Shown: piece after piece, positions 23,922-37,130 of the stretch
Numbering within the stretch: the first letter of the stretch is position 1
Layout of the letters: the number at the start of each line of letters is the position of its first letter
Assembly: GCA_963920665.1 (NCBI GenBank)
Contig: OY987263.1
Location: 45,419,218 to 45,483,217 of the forward strand
Origin: Straminergon stramineum
Lineage: Eukaryota > Streptophyta > Bryopsida > Hypnales > Calliergonaceae
Length of the DNA: 64,000 bases
Direction: 5' to 3'
Position numbers and translations under genes: made by a program
The notes under the pieces: generated by a model
What the model was told of the DNA's origin: nothing
Database searches by the model: none
The model's input: only the letters and a program-made list of their open reading frames with translations

Positions 23922-24450
23922 CATGCTACCCAATCAAGCCATGTGTAATGGTAAATCAAAAGCTTAGACTTGGTAGTTGGAAAATTGAATGCAAAATATA
24001 AACACATAGGTTTTGGAGTGGGGGGCTTACATTTGTAAGTCTCTCATAGTTTCTCATCTAGATGACCACCTAGAAAATATTGTTTGATGAAGAGCAACCT
24101 CAAAGTTCTAAAGGTGTATCGACCATTTAGATATACTCCATTCTTGTATTTGACCAAATGGATTAACAAAGTATTACTAAAAAAATACTATGCTATGGAG
24201 ACTTTTCAAATAATAAAGATGGATAGGATACCTTCAATCTATTTGCATTTGTCTAAGTAGGAGAGGAGTTGTACATCAATATTTTAAAACTATGTTGCTT
24301 ACTTTTGATATTTGTGCCTTGAATTTGGATTCATTGAACTATGGTGAATTTTAGTTTGGGATGTCACGTGCTTGTTGTGAGTCATTAGTTAGGTTGGTTC
24401 CTTGTTTGGTCTATCTATTTGTACTATTTTAGAGCCATTATTAGGTACTT

Positions 24451-24453
<3 letters not shown>

Positions 24454-24517
<64 letters not shown>
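24454..24517. repeat. (AT)n microsatellite, 32 units
   Basis: An uninterrupted AT dinucleotide tract of 64 bases. A shorter (TA) tract lies near 24,918-24,936. The open frame running through it is a composition artefact. Confidence 0.97.
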
Positions 24518-24524
<7 letters not shown>

Positions 24525-27500
24525 ATTTTTTATACTCATGGCATTATTTCTAGACAATACAAAGAACCATTTATTGATTGTTGTCAATTATTGGTGTATA
24601 AAGACTCCATTGAAATGGATTTGGAATTTGGGGGAGTACTTCTTCAAGTGGATCTTGTGGCCCACTTGAGATTCAAGTAAGGTACCCTACTACATACTTG
24701 ATTATTGCATTTTTTTTCACTATAAACATCAAAATATGACAATCAAGATAACTATTTGTCCATTGTATATTTGATGGACCCACGTAAGTCCTAATATTAA
24801 TTAGGACTTAAATTTGTTTCCATTTGAATATAATCTAGAAAATACAAATTGACAAGGTTCTTTTGAAAAATTTGGCCTCATTTGTTTAGATTAGCCATAT
24901 GTGTTGTGCAATCTTTATATATATATATATATATATGTTTGTATAGATGAATAAGCATGAAATGACATCAAAGTATGACAATTGATTTAGTTTCTTTCTA
25001 AATTTAATTTAGTATTTGTTCTATTGAAATAGAGGATAGGGGTATTTTTGAAGCAATGTTTTTTCCAATGATTCTTTTATTTCAAGATTTAAGACCATCA
25101 AATTCAAAAAGTAAGGGCTTGATATTTTTCATTTAACATTGGATATTGCCTAAAGTTGACTTGAATCTATTGCACAACCTAGCTAGTACACACCTTCTAA
25201 ACTTCAAATGGAGAATTGATTTTCATGGTGGTGTGTACTTACAAAATATCCAATGGTTTTGAGATGTTCTCCTAGAAGGAGTGATGGATCCAAATATTAG
25301 CAATGGCACAAAAGGCACATCCACATATGGTATCAAATCCTTGGAACTATGTACATTCCATGTAGTAGCAAATGTTATGTAGAATTATATTGATATACAT
25401 TTGACCATTGAATTCATTGTGGTTGAATGGAAAATTTCTTAAATGAATGCATCTCATGTAGATGAATTGCTCTTATGGATATCTAAATATTTCAATTGAC
25501 CAAGTGTCTCTAAAGGAGAGTTTTTAAATTATAGTTTTTAAATTTCTCACATGAACCAACCTTGAATTATAGAATATATGTATTAGAAAATGCAAAGGAG
25601 TCTACAAAAGAGACAAATAGATTGATGATCGCCTAAATGAGGGACATATGGCTTGGACCAACTACTCTCTCTCTTAGAGATTACATGATGGAGTCCGAGA
25701 AGGATCCATGGGACCCAACATGGATTAAGTTGCAAAACAATCCTTAAAAATAACTTTCCACTGAGAAGTATAATTTCTAAGACCAGAAGCACATCTCTTC
25801 ACAAGAGGAATAGCTATTGTTGAAAGATGAAAAATTCTATGTATTAAATTAGTAGACAATGTGATACCCGCATGTTTTAATATGATATCTTGTTTGAGAC
25901 TCTCACAAGATGAAAAAGCTACCAAATAATTGTAGCCTCAAATTTGTTACTTAAAAATCTTACATTGTAGAGTTTTGAGGTTCAAATGGGGATTTTAACT
26001 TTATATGGGACAAAATTGAGTTGAAATCCTAGGGAAAAAAAATAATAAATGGATTTTTTATTCTTTAAAATTGTTAAGTAGAAGTAGAGACAAATGCAAG
26101 GGAACAATACATTGTTAATAGTTTAAAAATGAAATTGAAACATGTCAATCCTAATGGTGAGGTTGTTGTAAAATATAATCTACCCCTTGTGGACCTTCTT
26201 GTTTTGAAAACTTGTGAAAATTGAGTTTATAAATGAATCCTATACATTTTTTTCACCAAAGAATGCCCTTATTGCCAAAAAAAAGACTCTTCACAACTTT
26301 CACATCATCAATCTAGATAGAATGAATAAAAGCTTTCCATTTAGACATACAAATATTCTATAAATAAAAATTTTAAAAAATTACTTCAAGTTTTGTTATT
26401 ATTTTTTGGCCTAGGCTTGAACATTTTGTGATTAAAAAGGGATTTTTTCCTCTTGAGTACTAATTGATATCAAAATTATACTCCCTACAAGCTAGTACAT
26501 TTCCTTATCTTTGAAAATAATTTCTAACAATCACAACAAAATTGACATCATTGGACCTTGCCTAAAATCCTAATAAATCCATTTGAGGACTTTAGATCTT
26601 GAGGAGTCAATTGAGGTTTGGTATGAAATAGGTGCCAATGGCTTTCAATGTGTCTTAGGAGTCTACCTTGGGATCCTATAATGTTCTTTTATTGCACAAC
26701 ATTTTGTAGTCTAAAACTCCAAATCCAATAAGGTAGAAAATAATGATTTTGTTTGTCCCCCCAATACTATCAAATTGGGCCTCTTGAAGTGTTACCAGTA
26801 TGATCGCCTTTCTTCGTCTAAAATAGTGTGGATCCAACTACAATTCACTTTCATGTTGCATGATGAGTAAACAATTGTACTGATGTTGATATATTATTTT
26901 CAAATGTAGTCAAAGCTCTATAAGGTGCTTATACTAGATTTTAATTTGTTTGGAAAATGAATTCTAATAGACTTTTTTTTACTAAAGTGGAGGAGTTTTC
27001 ATTGGCAAAAGTTAAACTAGGATGATCCATGTGGATATCACTCTTTAAGCTACCATTCACAATTTTTTGGAAAATTTTATTCCAAGAGAGCAATTAACTT
27101 GGGGTGGGGTCCATGGAAGGATTTTAATCCAAGCCCTAATGTAGCCATATCTTCCGCTAAGTTTCAAGTTTGCATCCATTAGGATCTTTTCCTCCTACAT
27201 CCACTATGTTACCAAGGTCTAGCATGTCTAGAGTGTTGTTCAATAGAGTAGGATTTCTTAACCATGATAGCTACGTGCAACTCTTCCCATCTTTGCAAAG
27301 GTAGGAAATTCCTAGTAAAAGAAGTGATACATAAGAAAAAAAACAAAACCTCTCTAGGGTTGCTAGAAAGCCTTCAAAGGACCCAGAAGATTACATTACA
27401 TTTTGCACTTCCATTAATTTTTTCCCTATTGCTTCTCACTTTATGTTGGGATGTTAGATGATTGTTAATGTATGGGGTGGCTCAAAATCTGAGTACTAGA

Positions 27501-28420
27501 GGTGTTAGTATTCTAACTATGGTGCACCTTAACTTTGATTATTAAATGCCTGGTACCTTAGGTTTAGGATTCATTATTTAACACTTTGTACTCTTATGCA
27601 CCTTATATTTTGAGTTGACTAATAGCCCAAGTCTAATTGACACCTTCTTTTTTCTTAAACAAATGAAACTGAATTTGATGAACATCTTGTACACTAAGTT
27701 GTAATTAGTCAATGTATTTAATGAACTCCTTCTTGTGATCTGTAGTAGATTCAGTTTCATTTGTTTTTAAACATATGGATTGATTAATCACCTTTTTTTT
27801 GAAACAAATGAAATGGAATCTAATTAAATATATCGAATGATGTGTTTAATGAACTAATGTATTTAATGAACTCTAATGTGTTAATGAAGTGATGTATTGG
27901 ATACACATTATAGTTGAGTTGTTAATCAACTATTAATGTGTTTAATGAATTATCATGTGTACCCAATTGGATTAAATACATCAGAGTTGATTAATAACCT
28001 AACTCAATTGGATACACATTAGAGTTCATTAAACACCTTGTAATATGAGTTGATTAATAATCAAAATGGAATTTAGGGTTGATTATTAAACATCATGTAC
28101 TTTGATGCCTCTGATTATTAAACTTCCCTCTAAAGCACCTAGATTCTTCAATCCTAACCCTTGCTAAAATCAAGCAAGGTGAACCATCAATAAGTGAGAT
28201 TCTATAGGTCCAGTACATGGTGATAAGGAAATACTTAAAAATGTCACTACTCGGTGGCCTTCTAGAGGCTTCATTTTTCCTATATATGGTAGAACCACCT
28301 ACTTCCGACCAAGCCCCCCTAGGCAAACTCTAGGTAATGGGAAATTCAACAGAGACTATGATTGATTTCTAACCATCCATTCTTGGTTTTGACCATCCTC
28401 TAACCATCAATATCATGATA
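24518..28420. other. AT-rich intergenic sequence
   Basis: No supported gene. About 25,930-26,460 resembles 32,000-32,560 in scattered phrases (for example TCAATCC(T)AATGGT and AATCTACxCC), consistent with another decayed R1-family fragment. Frames of 60-77 codons are not credible coding sequence. Confidence 0.45.
27590..28080. repeat. Degenerate TTTAATGAA-rich repeat block
   Basis: Variants of GTGTTTAATGAAC and its complement GTTCATTAAACAC recur many times in both orientations over about 500 bp. The block is low-complexity and self-complementary, with no coding content. Confidence 0.6.
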
Positions 28421-28735
28421 CATTAGAAGAGATTTCAGGGTATAGAAGCCTGCAAGTTCCTACAATTCCCGAATTGTGGGAACTTGCGACATCAACGACA
28501 TAGTTAAGAAATGGCCACATCAAATGATATTAATTATTTAACTTATATTTTAAAATATTAATTTTTGGAAAAACAAATATATTTTTAAATCAGTTTTTAG
28601 TTTCTTAACAAATTTTGAAATTTAAAAAAAAATTTAATCAAATTTTTCTGGAAGTAGTGGTTGGTTTAGAGTTCCTAGACAACAAAGGGAACAACCCTAA
28701 AACGGACCTCCCTTGCCCCGAAATCTCTTCTAATG
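28421..28735. mobile_element. TIR element (MITE), 315 bp
   Basis: The left end CATTAGAAGAGATTTCAGGG and the right end CCCCGAAATCTCTTCTAATG are inverted repeats (19 of 20 matching). Near the left end, 28,452-28,487 forms a second hairpin with 17-nt arms (GCAAGTTCC...GGAACTTGC) and a 2-nt loop. The target duplication is not clear, so the superfamily is undetermined. Non-coding. Confidence 0.7.
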
Positions 28736-31700
28736 CATGCTCTTGGTTTGGAAAGCCAAATTAGTGTTTGAATGAGTAGTTATGGAAGACTCTTTGTAGT
28801 GGGTATAGGTCTAGAACAACTTTTGGCTTCTTGAATTCTTAATAATTTCAATTCAAGGCAAAAAAATTATCCAAAAATTTGCAATCCCCACAATTTCTAT
28901 CTTTCTACATGGCAAAAAATTTACATTGTCTTATATTGTCCAGAAGATGTATAAAATTGTTTAAGTTGTCAACTATGGGTGGTTCTACCATAATTTTTGT
29001 ACAAATGTAAAGGACAACAATACATGAAGCTCAATGCCAACAATCATTAAAAGAAACTTGCCTTTTTTGTGGTGTTTTGAAGAAATAGATCATGTTTTCA
29101 TTGACATCGGTGCATCACAAATTCTAAGCTTGTGCAAGGTAGATTTATGTTGGATGTTAGGGAAGACATGGGGATGTTAGAGCAAAAACAAGTGGATGAC
29201 ACATGTGACATGTATGTTTTTTTAGACATCATATAAAACTTGGTCATGTTTATGAGAACGTCTAAAAAAACATGGAAGTGACACATCGGCTAGGGGTTCT
29301 TGATTCTCTATACATAAATTTTTGTAAGTTATTGTGGGTTAAGGAAAAATATAGACTGGATGTGAAACATATAGGGGAAGGATAGCCGCATGGCATGCTT
29401 TGAAAAAAGAAAATGTAGGGATGTACACTATGGATGGAAAGGGAAGCTCTTCACACAAGTGGGGTAGTCCGAAGTAAGACAACCCATATGGGATATGTAA
29501 AGCAAATTTTTGGTTCAAAGTAAATTGTTTGAAAAAACATGTAGATGTCAAAAATAACATATGTTAGACATTGGAAACAATGTCCAAATGTAGTATGGTC
29601 AAATTCCCATTTTTGAATTATCCCATATCCTTTGTCATGGATGGAAAACAGATTTTAGTATGAAATGGACCTCTCCACCCTAAATTCTTATTCAATATTA
29701 TTGAAGAATTTACTTGACTTTGTCATAAAAAAATTCTCTTGATGGTAGATGGTCAATTCTTGTTGGATTTGACAATTTTTCTTGTTCATTTTTTAGGGGC
29801 TTTCATTTAAATAATTATTTTAGACAATTAAATAATTGTTTTTAAAAAATAATTACATATATTTTTTAAATGATCAAATAATATGAAAGTGTGCCACATC
29901 ATCACCAAGTTGGATGCAAAAACATTTTTTTCTATTAGAAAAGAAAAAGCATAATTTCCTCTATCATTTAGCTATCTTTATTGAAGTTTATTAACTTCTA
30001 AGTGCTCAGACATCTATATTTTGGATGATGAGAGTGTTATAAGTCAATGTTTCATCCAAATACCTTCTCATTTATCCAAAATAATTTACAAATCTTAAAA
30101 TATAATCTTCTTACATGACTAATGTCAAGAATTTGAAGTACATAATATTTTCATTAAACCAAAATTGTTCAAAAATTCAAAGATGATTTCAGGCATTAAA
30201 ATTTTAAAATATTCATCTTAAAGAAGTGTCTCCTTTTGATTAAATGATTTCTTTGATTATTTATATGGTTGTGGAATGTCAATAAAAAATTCATCCAATT
30301 CAATTTCATTTTTACCTTACTTTTCTTCCCATGTCCACATTTGATATGTGTGCTCAAAATTCTTTCACTAATAATATCCCAAGTTGTGACGATCCACGTT
30401 GACCTTTACTTTTATTGGCAATGGTGTTGTCTCTACAACAAATCGAAGACATTATTTTCCTCCAAACATTTGCTCCAAGGACACATGATCTCACTATGTG
30501 TTGCAAACCAAAATTATGCCTCTTTGAGCTTCTCTCTTGTAAATTTTTGCTATAATTTTTATTTAGTGATTATGAACCTACGGATTAGTTTGTGTGTTTG
30601 TTGAAGCTTTAAGAGTACATTTATTTATGACAGCATCAAAACATGCCAACCTCAATGCAAATCAAGAATCTTCAATTTCCTTTCAATTGTTAAGGTAAAA
30701 TTGATCAAAATGCATGAATTATCGAAATGGAGAAAAAGAAATTGTATTATTTTTGTTTAGACTTCATTCCACCATTTTTGCTATAGATTCATTCTATCAT
30801 CCTCATCTTGCATTCATTCCACCATTTTCTTATGGGCTTCATTCCATCATTCTAGTCATGACTTCAAATTTAGGCGTAGCTTGAAAGGCACCACATGGTT
30901 GCAAAATGGCCCCTACATATGTCAATACAAAACCCAAATGTCACTCCGTAATTAGCTAAACCAATTCAAACCTAAAGGACGTCAAGGGAATGATTCTTGA
31001 AATCAACATAAAATGATATGGATTTAAAGAACAATTATTTAAATAGTTACCTACATTGTAAATAAAAAATTGAAATATGGTGATTAATCAAAAAATATTA
31101 GAGATAATTTGAATATATATGTTCATCGTTTTAGAATTTTATAAGATTGAGATTTATAGTTTTACAATATTATATAAATAAGACCCATAACAATGTTATA
31201 AAAGATTTTAGAACCAATTTTTGAATTACTAATTTTATGAAATTACAAAATCATAAATAAATATTAAGACTTTTTTGCTCTCTATGCTATGAGTGACGCC
31301 ATTGAAGATTGAAAATTTTGATTCTTTGTTTCCAATTTAGGGAGGCTCCGGCACTAGAAATTGGACACTCACACACTCACACAATGCCAAAAATTTAGAA
31401 TCCTAGAAAGAGTGGCCCTTGGAATAGGTGCCTTTATATGGAGAACAAGCATTCAATAGAATAATGAACTTGAAGTAGGCATGAAGTAAGAGCCACAATG
31501 GTTGTCAAGATGAGTTGATCACATGTGCCAATGGATTAAAAGTAACTTCCATTCGAAGTAATCATTGAAGGTTAAATTTTGCTTTGTCAACGATACTTTG
31601 CATTCATGTATTTTAGTTTCCTTATAATTCTAAACAAAACATTCAAAAGGTAATTATTGCAAAAGTCATAATGAGATTATTTCAATATTTATCTCAATGT

Positions 31701-31799
31701 AGGCATTTTAGTAAATTCATTTTTGAAAATTCAATAATTTTTCTATTTTATTGGATGGATTGATGTATATGCAAAATCCTTTTATTCATTCTAATTTGA
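28736..31799. other. AT-rich intergenic sequence
   Basis: No gene supported. A 111-codon frame (30,269-30,604) is AT-driven, hydrophobic and unrecognised. A weak imperfect hairpin pairs about 29,196-29,226 with 29,260-29,285. Confidence 0.45.
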
Positions 31800-32880
31800 C
31801 CAACCCTATAACCCCAAAAGTCCTAAGTGCATCTTGGGGGACATTCAAGGTTTGGTTAGGTTCCTATAATCCCAATTTGTCTCATGATTTTTGAAATTTT
31901 TTTAACCCCTAAAGGTATTAGACTATGTTTTCACCAAAAATGCTCCAAAACTATCATCTCTAGTACAAGTACCAAATTTTAGAAAAAAATATGTTTTTGG
32001 ACAAATGTAACCATAGGTTCTTGTAGTACACTAGTTTGGAAAGATGTGGAAAAAATTTCATAAATTTACACCATTTGGATTGCAAGATATTAGCATTTGA
32101 AGTGACAAAAAGCCATTTTTTGGCCCTGCAAAAATCCGGGCAGATGCACTTCACAAGGTTAGATCATTATGAAAAAATGTCTAAAACGGTTGTAACTCTT
32201 TAGATTCATTCTTCAAGGCAAAGTTGGTTTTATGCTTGAAAAATTTTAGATCATTTGGAATTGTACAACATATAGGAAAAATTTAGTAAGTAGAAAGAAG
32301 TAGAGAATGATTCAAAATACTAAATTGTTAAGAATTTAGTTATGGAATTGAAAAATGCCAATCCAATGGTTGTAATGTTGTAATGAATAATCTACACCCA
32401 AGATTTTTATTTGTTTTCAAAATATTGAAAATTGAGTTCAATAAAGGACTTCAAAGTTTATTTTAGAATAGAGGAACCTATAACTACCCACAAACTAAAG
32501 CTCCTCATAACTTTCATCCTATAAACCAAAATGGAATGATTCAAAGCTTTCCATATATATGTAAATGTAGAAAACTAATTTCAAATTTTTATTTCTTTAA
32601 GAAGTGACTTTCAAAGAAATTTTTTTGACCTGCTTGGGCTACCTATTAAGCAATGAAAATGACAAATCATGCAACAACTTTTTAACCATATGGTCAAAAA
32701 TTATGAAAATTGCCATGCCTTAAAGCTATACCTCGGGCACATGTTGTGTGAAAATCTCAAAGAAAAATAAATAAAAACTCCATTTGTAATGAGCTGCCCA
32801 AAATCACTATGTTGCCAAAAAAACACAATTTGGGCATTTAGGGGTTAAACATGCAAGTACTGATTTGGAGTTATTTGCAA
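31800..32880. repeat. Dispersed AT-rich repeat, R1-related fragment
   Basis: Its opening (CTTGGGGGACATTCAAGG, then TAGGTTCCTA) parallels 49,885-49,920, and its end (GGGCATTTAGGGGTTAAAC) parallels the end of the 51.0-kb copy and 34,345-34,365. No open frame. It is more diverged than the two main R1 copies. Confidence 0.5.
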
Positions 32881-33236
32881 TTTCTACCTATAAAAAAACT
32901 TGTATTTCAACAATTGTGAGGTGGATTGTGCTAGTGATAAGTTTGATAGCTCTTCATTTGAACTTAATCTTTTTGGAAGTCCATTTTGGTGTACTAACAC
33001 AAATTCTAGTGGTTCATGCCACCTACAATTCCAAAATCTCTTAACTGTTGAAATTTCTCAAACATTGTGGGGAGGGGCCATATACTAAAAATAGTATATA
33101 TATATATATACATTTTTTTTTGTTCTAATCTCACAACTCCTTCACAATTTCACACTCAAAACATGTGTGCACGATAAGAAGTCAACTTTTCTAACATCTG
33201 TATGATTAGGTTTCAATCTTCATGGGGGATAACTAA

Positions 33237-33693
33237 GGGCTTGTTTACACCCAAAAACTTTGGATTGTAGCCCATAGAAATAGAAACACAATATTTATCA
33301 TATGGAGATAATTCTCTAAATTTGAGAGGTAGAAGAGCATGAAATAAATTGACAATGAAAAAAAAATGTTGGAAAAACAACAATTTCCATTAAAATGAGA
33401 GTGAAAATGTTTTTAAAATTAAGACTATTTAGGTCAATTTGACCTAAATAGTCTCAATTTTAAAAACATTTTCACTCTCATTTTAATGGAAATTGTTGTT
33501 TTATCAATGATGGCACCTAAATCAACCTAAATGGACATGGTTAATTTGAGAGGTCCCTAATCTCTCAAAATAATGAATATTATGTTTGGAGTGTTTTAAT
33601 TGGAAGTTAGCTATGGTACCAACCCAAAAGTTCCAATCAAAACACTCCATTTCTTTGGGCTCCAACCCAAAGTTTTATGGTGTAAATAGACCC
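33237..33693. mobile_element. Tourist-like TIR element with central palindrome
   Basis: The left end GGGCTTGTTTACACCCAAAA and the right end (reverse complement GGGTCTATTTACACCATAAA) continue similarly through AACTTTGG and AGCCCA(T/A)AGAAAT for about 50 bp. GGGCTTGTTT resembles PIF/Harbinger Tourist termini. TAA lies to the left and AAA to the right, so a TWA duplication is possible but not intact. Inside, 33,374-33,502 is a palindrome with 64-nt arms and a single-base centre, with one mismatch seen. It is 457 bp and non-coding. Confidence 0.75.
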
Positions 33694-34429
33694 AAAGCAT
33701 ATATTAACCCCTAAATGCCCAAGGCCTTTATTGAGCTTCTAGAAATTTGCTCTAAATTGAACAAAAGTACAAAATTTTGATAAGTTGTATCAATTTTTTT
33801 TTAATTGTAACCGTACAAATTCAAACTAGACATGTTAGAGATCACATAGGAAAAGAAAACACATCAATATCATTTATGGATTGGAAGATCATAATGAATG
33901 TTTGATCATGAGGGTGTTAAAATTGCAAAAGTGATTTGAAGTCATTCAATCCTCTTCTTAAATGTCAAATCTAAAATGTTGGTCACCAAAAGAATGTGAG
34001 GTTAGAGGGCCTAGCATACACAACCCCAACCAATTTATAGCTTAGCAAAATCTATTCTACAATTTTTTTAAATGAATTTCTGGTGTGATTTTTTTTCTCC
34101 GAGATCTAGTGTATTTTGAGGCTCATTTCCAAGAGCCATTAGCACTACGGAAAGTTAAGATTGCAATGGACACCCTTGCACAAAATCTTGATTAGAAAAA
34201 TCATAATCAATCGTTTTCAAAATTGGATTCTTGGTGCTAAAACTAGACTTCAAAAAAGAGTTTTTCAAAAATACAAAGTACTAAAAATAGCAAGTTGGTT
34301 AGGTTTTATTTATCTTGAAAGTACTGGCAACACCAAAATTTGGTGCCTTGGGCATGTAGGGGTTAAGCCCATGCTCTTTTTCCATACGAAATACAGACTT
34401 GGAAAGGCTTAAGGCACTTAAGTTACTTT
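33694..34429. other. AT-rich sequence
   Basis: No gene. The 83-codon frame at 34,161-34,412 is unsupported. Its tail (GCATGTAGGGGTTAAGCCC) echoes R1-related ends at about 32,840, so the AT-rich repeat zone appears to end here. Confidence 0.45.
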
Positions 34430-37130
34430 TCAACGGTTAAGTTCGGGGTGAGCCAGTGTGTTTGAATCCTCTGGCTCCGCCACCTGAATATTCTCGGCCA
34501 GAAGGCTGGCTGCGCTCTGGGTGATGGGTTCTGTCCGGCCAGTTCTTCCTTCCTCTACGGATCGAAACTGACAAACACTGGCTCTGAACTCACTGCAGTA
34601 AGTTTCAGAGTCCCCATCGATCTGCCTCTACACACTTCAATGAATTCAATTCGTATATGTCGTTAGCAAGACGATCGAATTCTTACGCTTGTCGCCAACT
34701 GATGTGCTCGATCGAGATAAGTAACTGGGCGACACCTAAGCCTTACAGTATTCGTAATTGGAAGTTAAAGAATCTGGCTGTGCAGTTTTATTTGGATTTC
34801 ATCGACGGACTGATCGAACGATACAGATTAGATCGATTAAGTAAATGCTGTCGTTAAACTGATCGAAGGAAGCTTCGATCATGCAGCATAACTGGCATCT
34901 TCAGTATAGGAAGAACCCAGCAAACTGGGCCAGCTTCGCCATTCAGTGGCACTAATTGATTGGGAAAGAAGACTCAAGAATGATGTTAGCTTCTTCTGCA
35001 TGGTTGATAAATATACGGACCAACTTGGTACGTTAGTTACAAGTCATTTTATTGATCTAAGTTGGCAATTTAATCGTTATGGTGAAATCACAGTACGTAA
35101 AAGCACTTGCTCTACTATGCACAAAGAGAGATTTACCCAGCTATCAACCTTAAAAAACATTTCATTGTCAATAAGTTAAGGTACATTCACACCTACTGTA
35201 TATATGGAATATTTTTGGCACACAGGCAATTACATGCTCCAAAATGTGGCAGGTGTGATTTTAAGGTAGGTAATATATATTGCGTTTCATGCATGCTATC
35301 TTCGAAATTGTGAGTTGTTGTTTCCTTTGGTCAAAGTCCTTGTTGTACCATTTGTACATATGTCAAGGGCAATGTTTTCAAAGGCCAAGTAGTGGAGCCT
35401 GTAATGTGCAATTTGAGGTTTGGGTCTATGAATTGGGCCCCAAGTTTGTGATTTCGATGCTCATGATTTGCGATTTTGACACCCATAGACGGACTAAAAT
35501 GTGGGTGCTAGATCAAAGCCTAAGTGTATGTGCATTAGCATATTAATTAGAGAACTTAGTCATCTTGGACAAAGTGGACAATGAAGATGACAAGGCAAAC
35601 AACAAAGATGAAGATAACAAGTCAAACGAAGACAACCATAGTCTACAACTTGACCCATTTAGTCAGGTCTATACGAATGCAATTATAGATGCTATTTTTT
35701 TAAATGTTTATAACAGATATTTCGTTAAAATGGCGGTATTCATACGCCATTTTTCCATTTATTTTCTAGGACACGTGTAGATTTCAGACCACACCATCTG
35801 AAATCTAGGAGGGGTATACATTTCAGACCCCGCAGTCTGAACCTCAAAGTGCCAAGTTTGTGGAATATCGCCGTTTTAACGAAATATCCGTTTTATGTAG
35901 TGCGGGCATTTCTTTTAGATTTTCAACAAGCCAATTAGCAAAAGAAACAAGTATATGGTTATAGATTTATGTTTACTACATAGAAAACTTTTAAGCAACT
36001 AAAAATATATATCTTTTAAATTGGAAAAAAAGTTCTTGTAAATGCCCATGTGCAAAAAGTATTTCATATTGTTGTTAGCAAGTGGTCTTATAGGCAATAG
36101 CAATAGAGTTGTTTCCCTATCGATCACACCATTGAGCTTTTGTATTTTTCTATTCCTAGTTGGAGGCCTTGCTAGCGCGGGATAAAAGCCACGTGTAGGA
36201 AAATAATTGCGCTTCCTTTCCCAAGAATTGCAGGTTGATCGGCAGCTTATATGAAACTTCAAAACCTCTGATTTCGTAGATATTAGAGTGATACTACTAG
36301 TTTTAGGTAATGGGGACCTTCCTGGGCAATTAACTAACAACATTAACCTATTGTTCCGCTGTCCACGAAGCTCGGAATTGCTAGCTACAACAACGTGCAC
36401 GTTCATCATGCACTTTGATCCTACGACCGACACTTCGATGACTTCTGAGCTAGTGAAGAATGGAGCCTAAGTAACCTTACTCCAGCTAGGAAGTTTAATC
36501 GTCCGAATTTGGCTGGAGCTCTGTCGAGACTCCGGTCCAAAGTAATATTGATATCATGACCATACTTCGAGTACGTTTTCATCTTCCGTTATAAGAAAAA
36601 CTTTCTCACCAGAAATTCACCTGCTTTCCAAGCTTCTTCTCCTTACAGACCAAATACAGAATTCCCCGGAGTAAACACTAACCATGATCTACCCTGATCA
36701 CTAATCATAACGATGAACAGAAACGGAAAAGTCATGATCGCGAAAGAGCCAGCATTGGCCTCCTGATCTCGTCTACGAACTCACAACCCTCACCAAATCA
36801 ATACATGCAGCAAAGCGAAAGGACAGGAAACTCGACCACCACCGCACTTCCACGGAAACTCTCGAAGACCATCACCAGTTATGCAGAATCTCTCCCAGAT
36901 CGACTCATATCTGTCCATGGGGGATCATCCGTCAGCTTCCACGATTTCTTGGGAGGCATTCGTAAACTTGTTCGATTCAAAACAACTCGGTGGAGCCTCT
37001 TGCGAGTGCAAAACCTGAAAAATCGTATTGACACTGGGAATTGTTGTCGCGTGAGAGTGAACCCGTCAAGATTCGTTCAGCTGAAGTGGGAGGGAGAAGA
37101 CGGTTGAAAGTGGTTACCAAAAACTATGAT
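34430..37130. other. Less AT-rich island, no recognised gene
   Basis: Composition changes sharply at about 34,430 and reverts near 37,130, as it does around the two real genes. Open frames exist: plus 34,657-34,857 (66 codons), minus 35,999-36,433 (144 codons) and plus 36,805-37,107 (100 codons, containing SLPDRLISVHGGSSVSFHDF). None resembles a known family, and I could not chain them through convincing splice sites. CCACGTG occurs at about 36,190. It may be a non-coding RNA locus, a promoter/5' UTR of an unseen gene, or a decayed gene. A foldback element sits in the middle. Confidence 0.4.
35709..35895. mobile_element. Foldback/TIR element with three internal hairpins
   Basis: The 32-nt termini 35,709-35,740 and 35,864-35,895 are inverted repeats matching at 28 of 32, with the core GATATTTCGTTAAAA. 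Inside are three further stem-loops: AAAATGGCG/CGCCATTTT, AGATTTCAGA/TCTGAAATCT and TTCAGAC/GTCTGAA. TGTAGTGC just outside the right arm reads GCACTACA in reverse complement, reminiscent of a CACTA end, but the left end lacks it. 187 bp, non-coding. Confidence 0.75.

Noticed and set aside
24402..24680. 92-codon frame with an Ile-Tyr repeat
   Set aside because: It is the translation of the (AT)n microsatellite, not a protein.
34440..34490. tRNA-like 3' end (GTTTGAATCC followed by CTCCGCCA)
   Set aside because: The stem is not a 5-bp T-arm with a 7-nt loop, and no matching acceptor, D-arm or anticodon arm lies upstream.
36805..37107. 100-codon frame with SLPDRLISVHGG
   Set aside because: Not annotated as a gene because no family, splice context or start signal supports it. 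Kept only as part of the 34.4-37.1 kb island.
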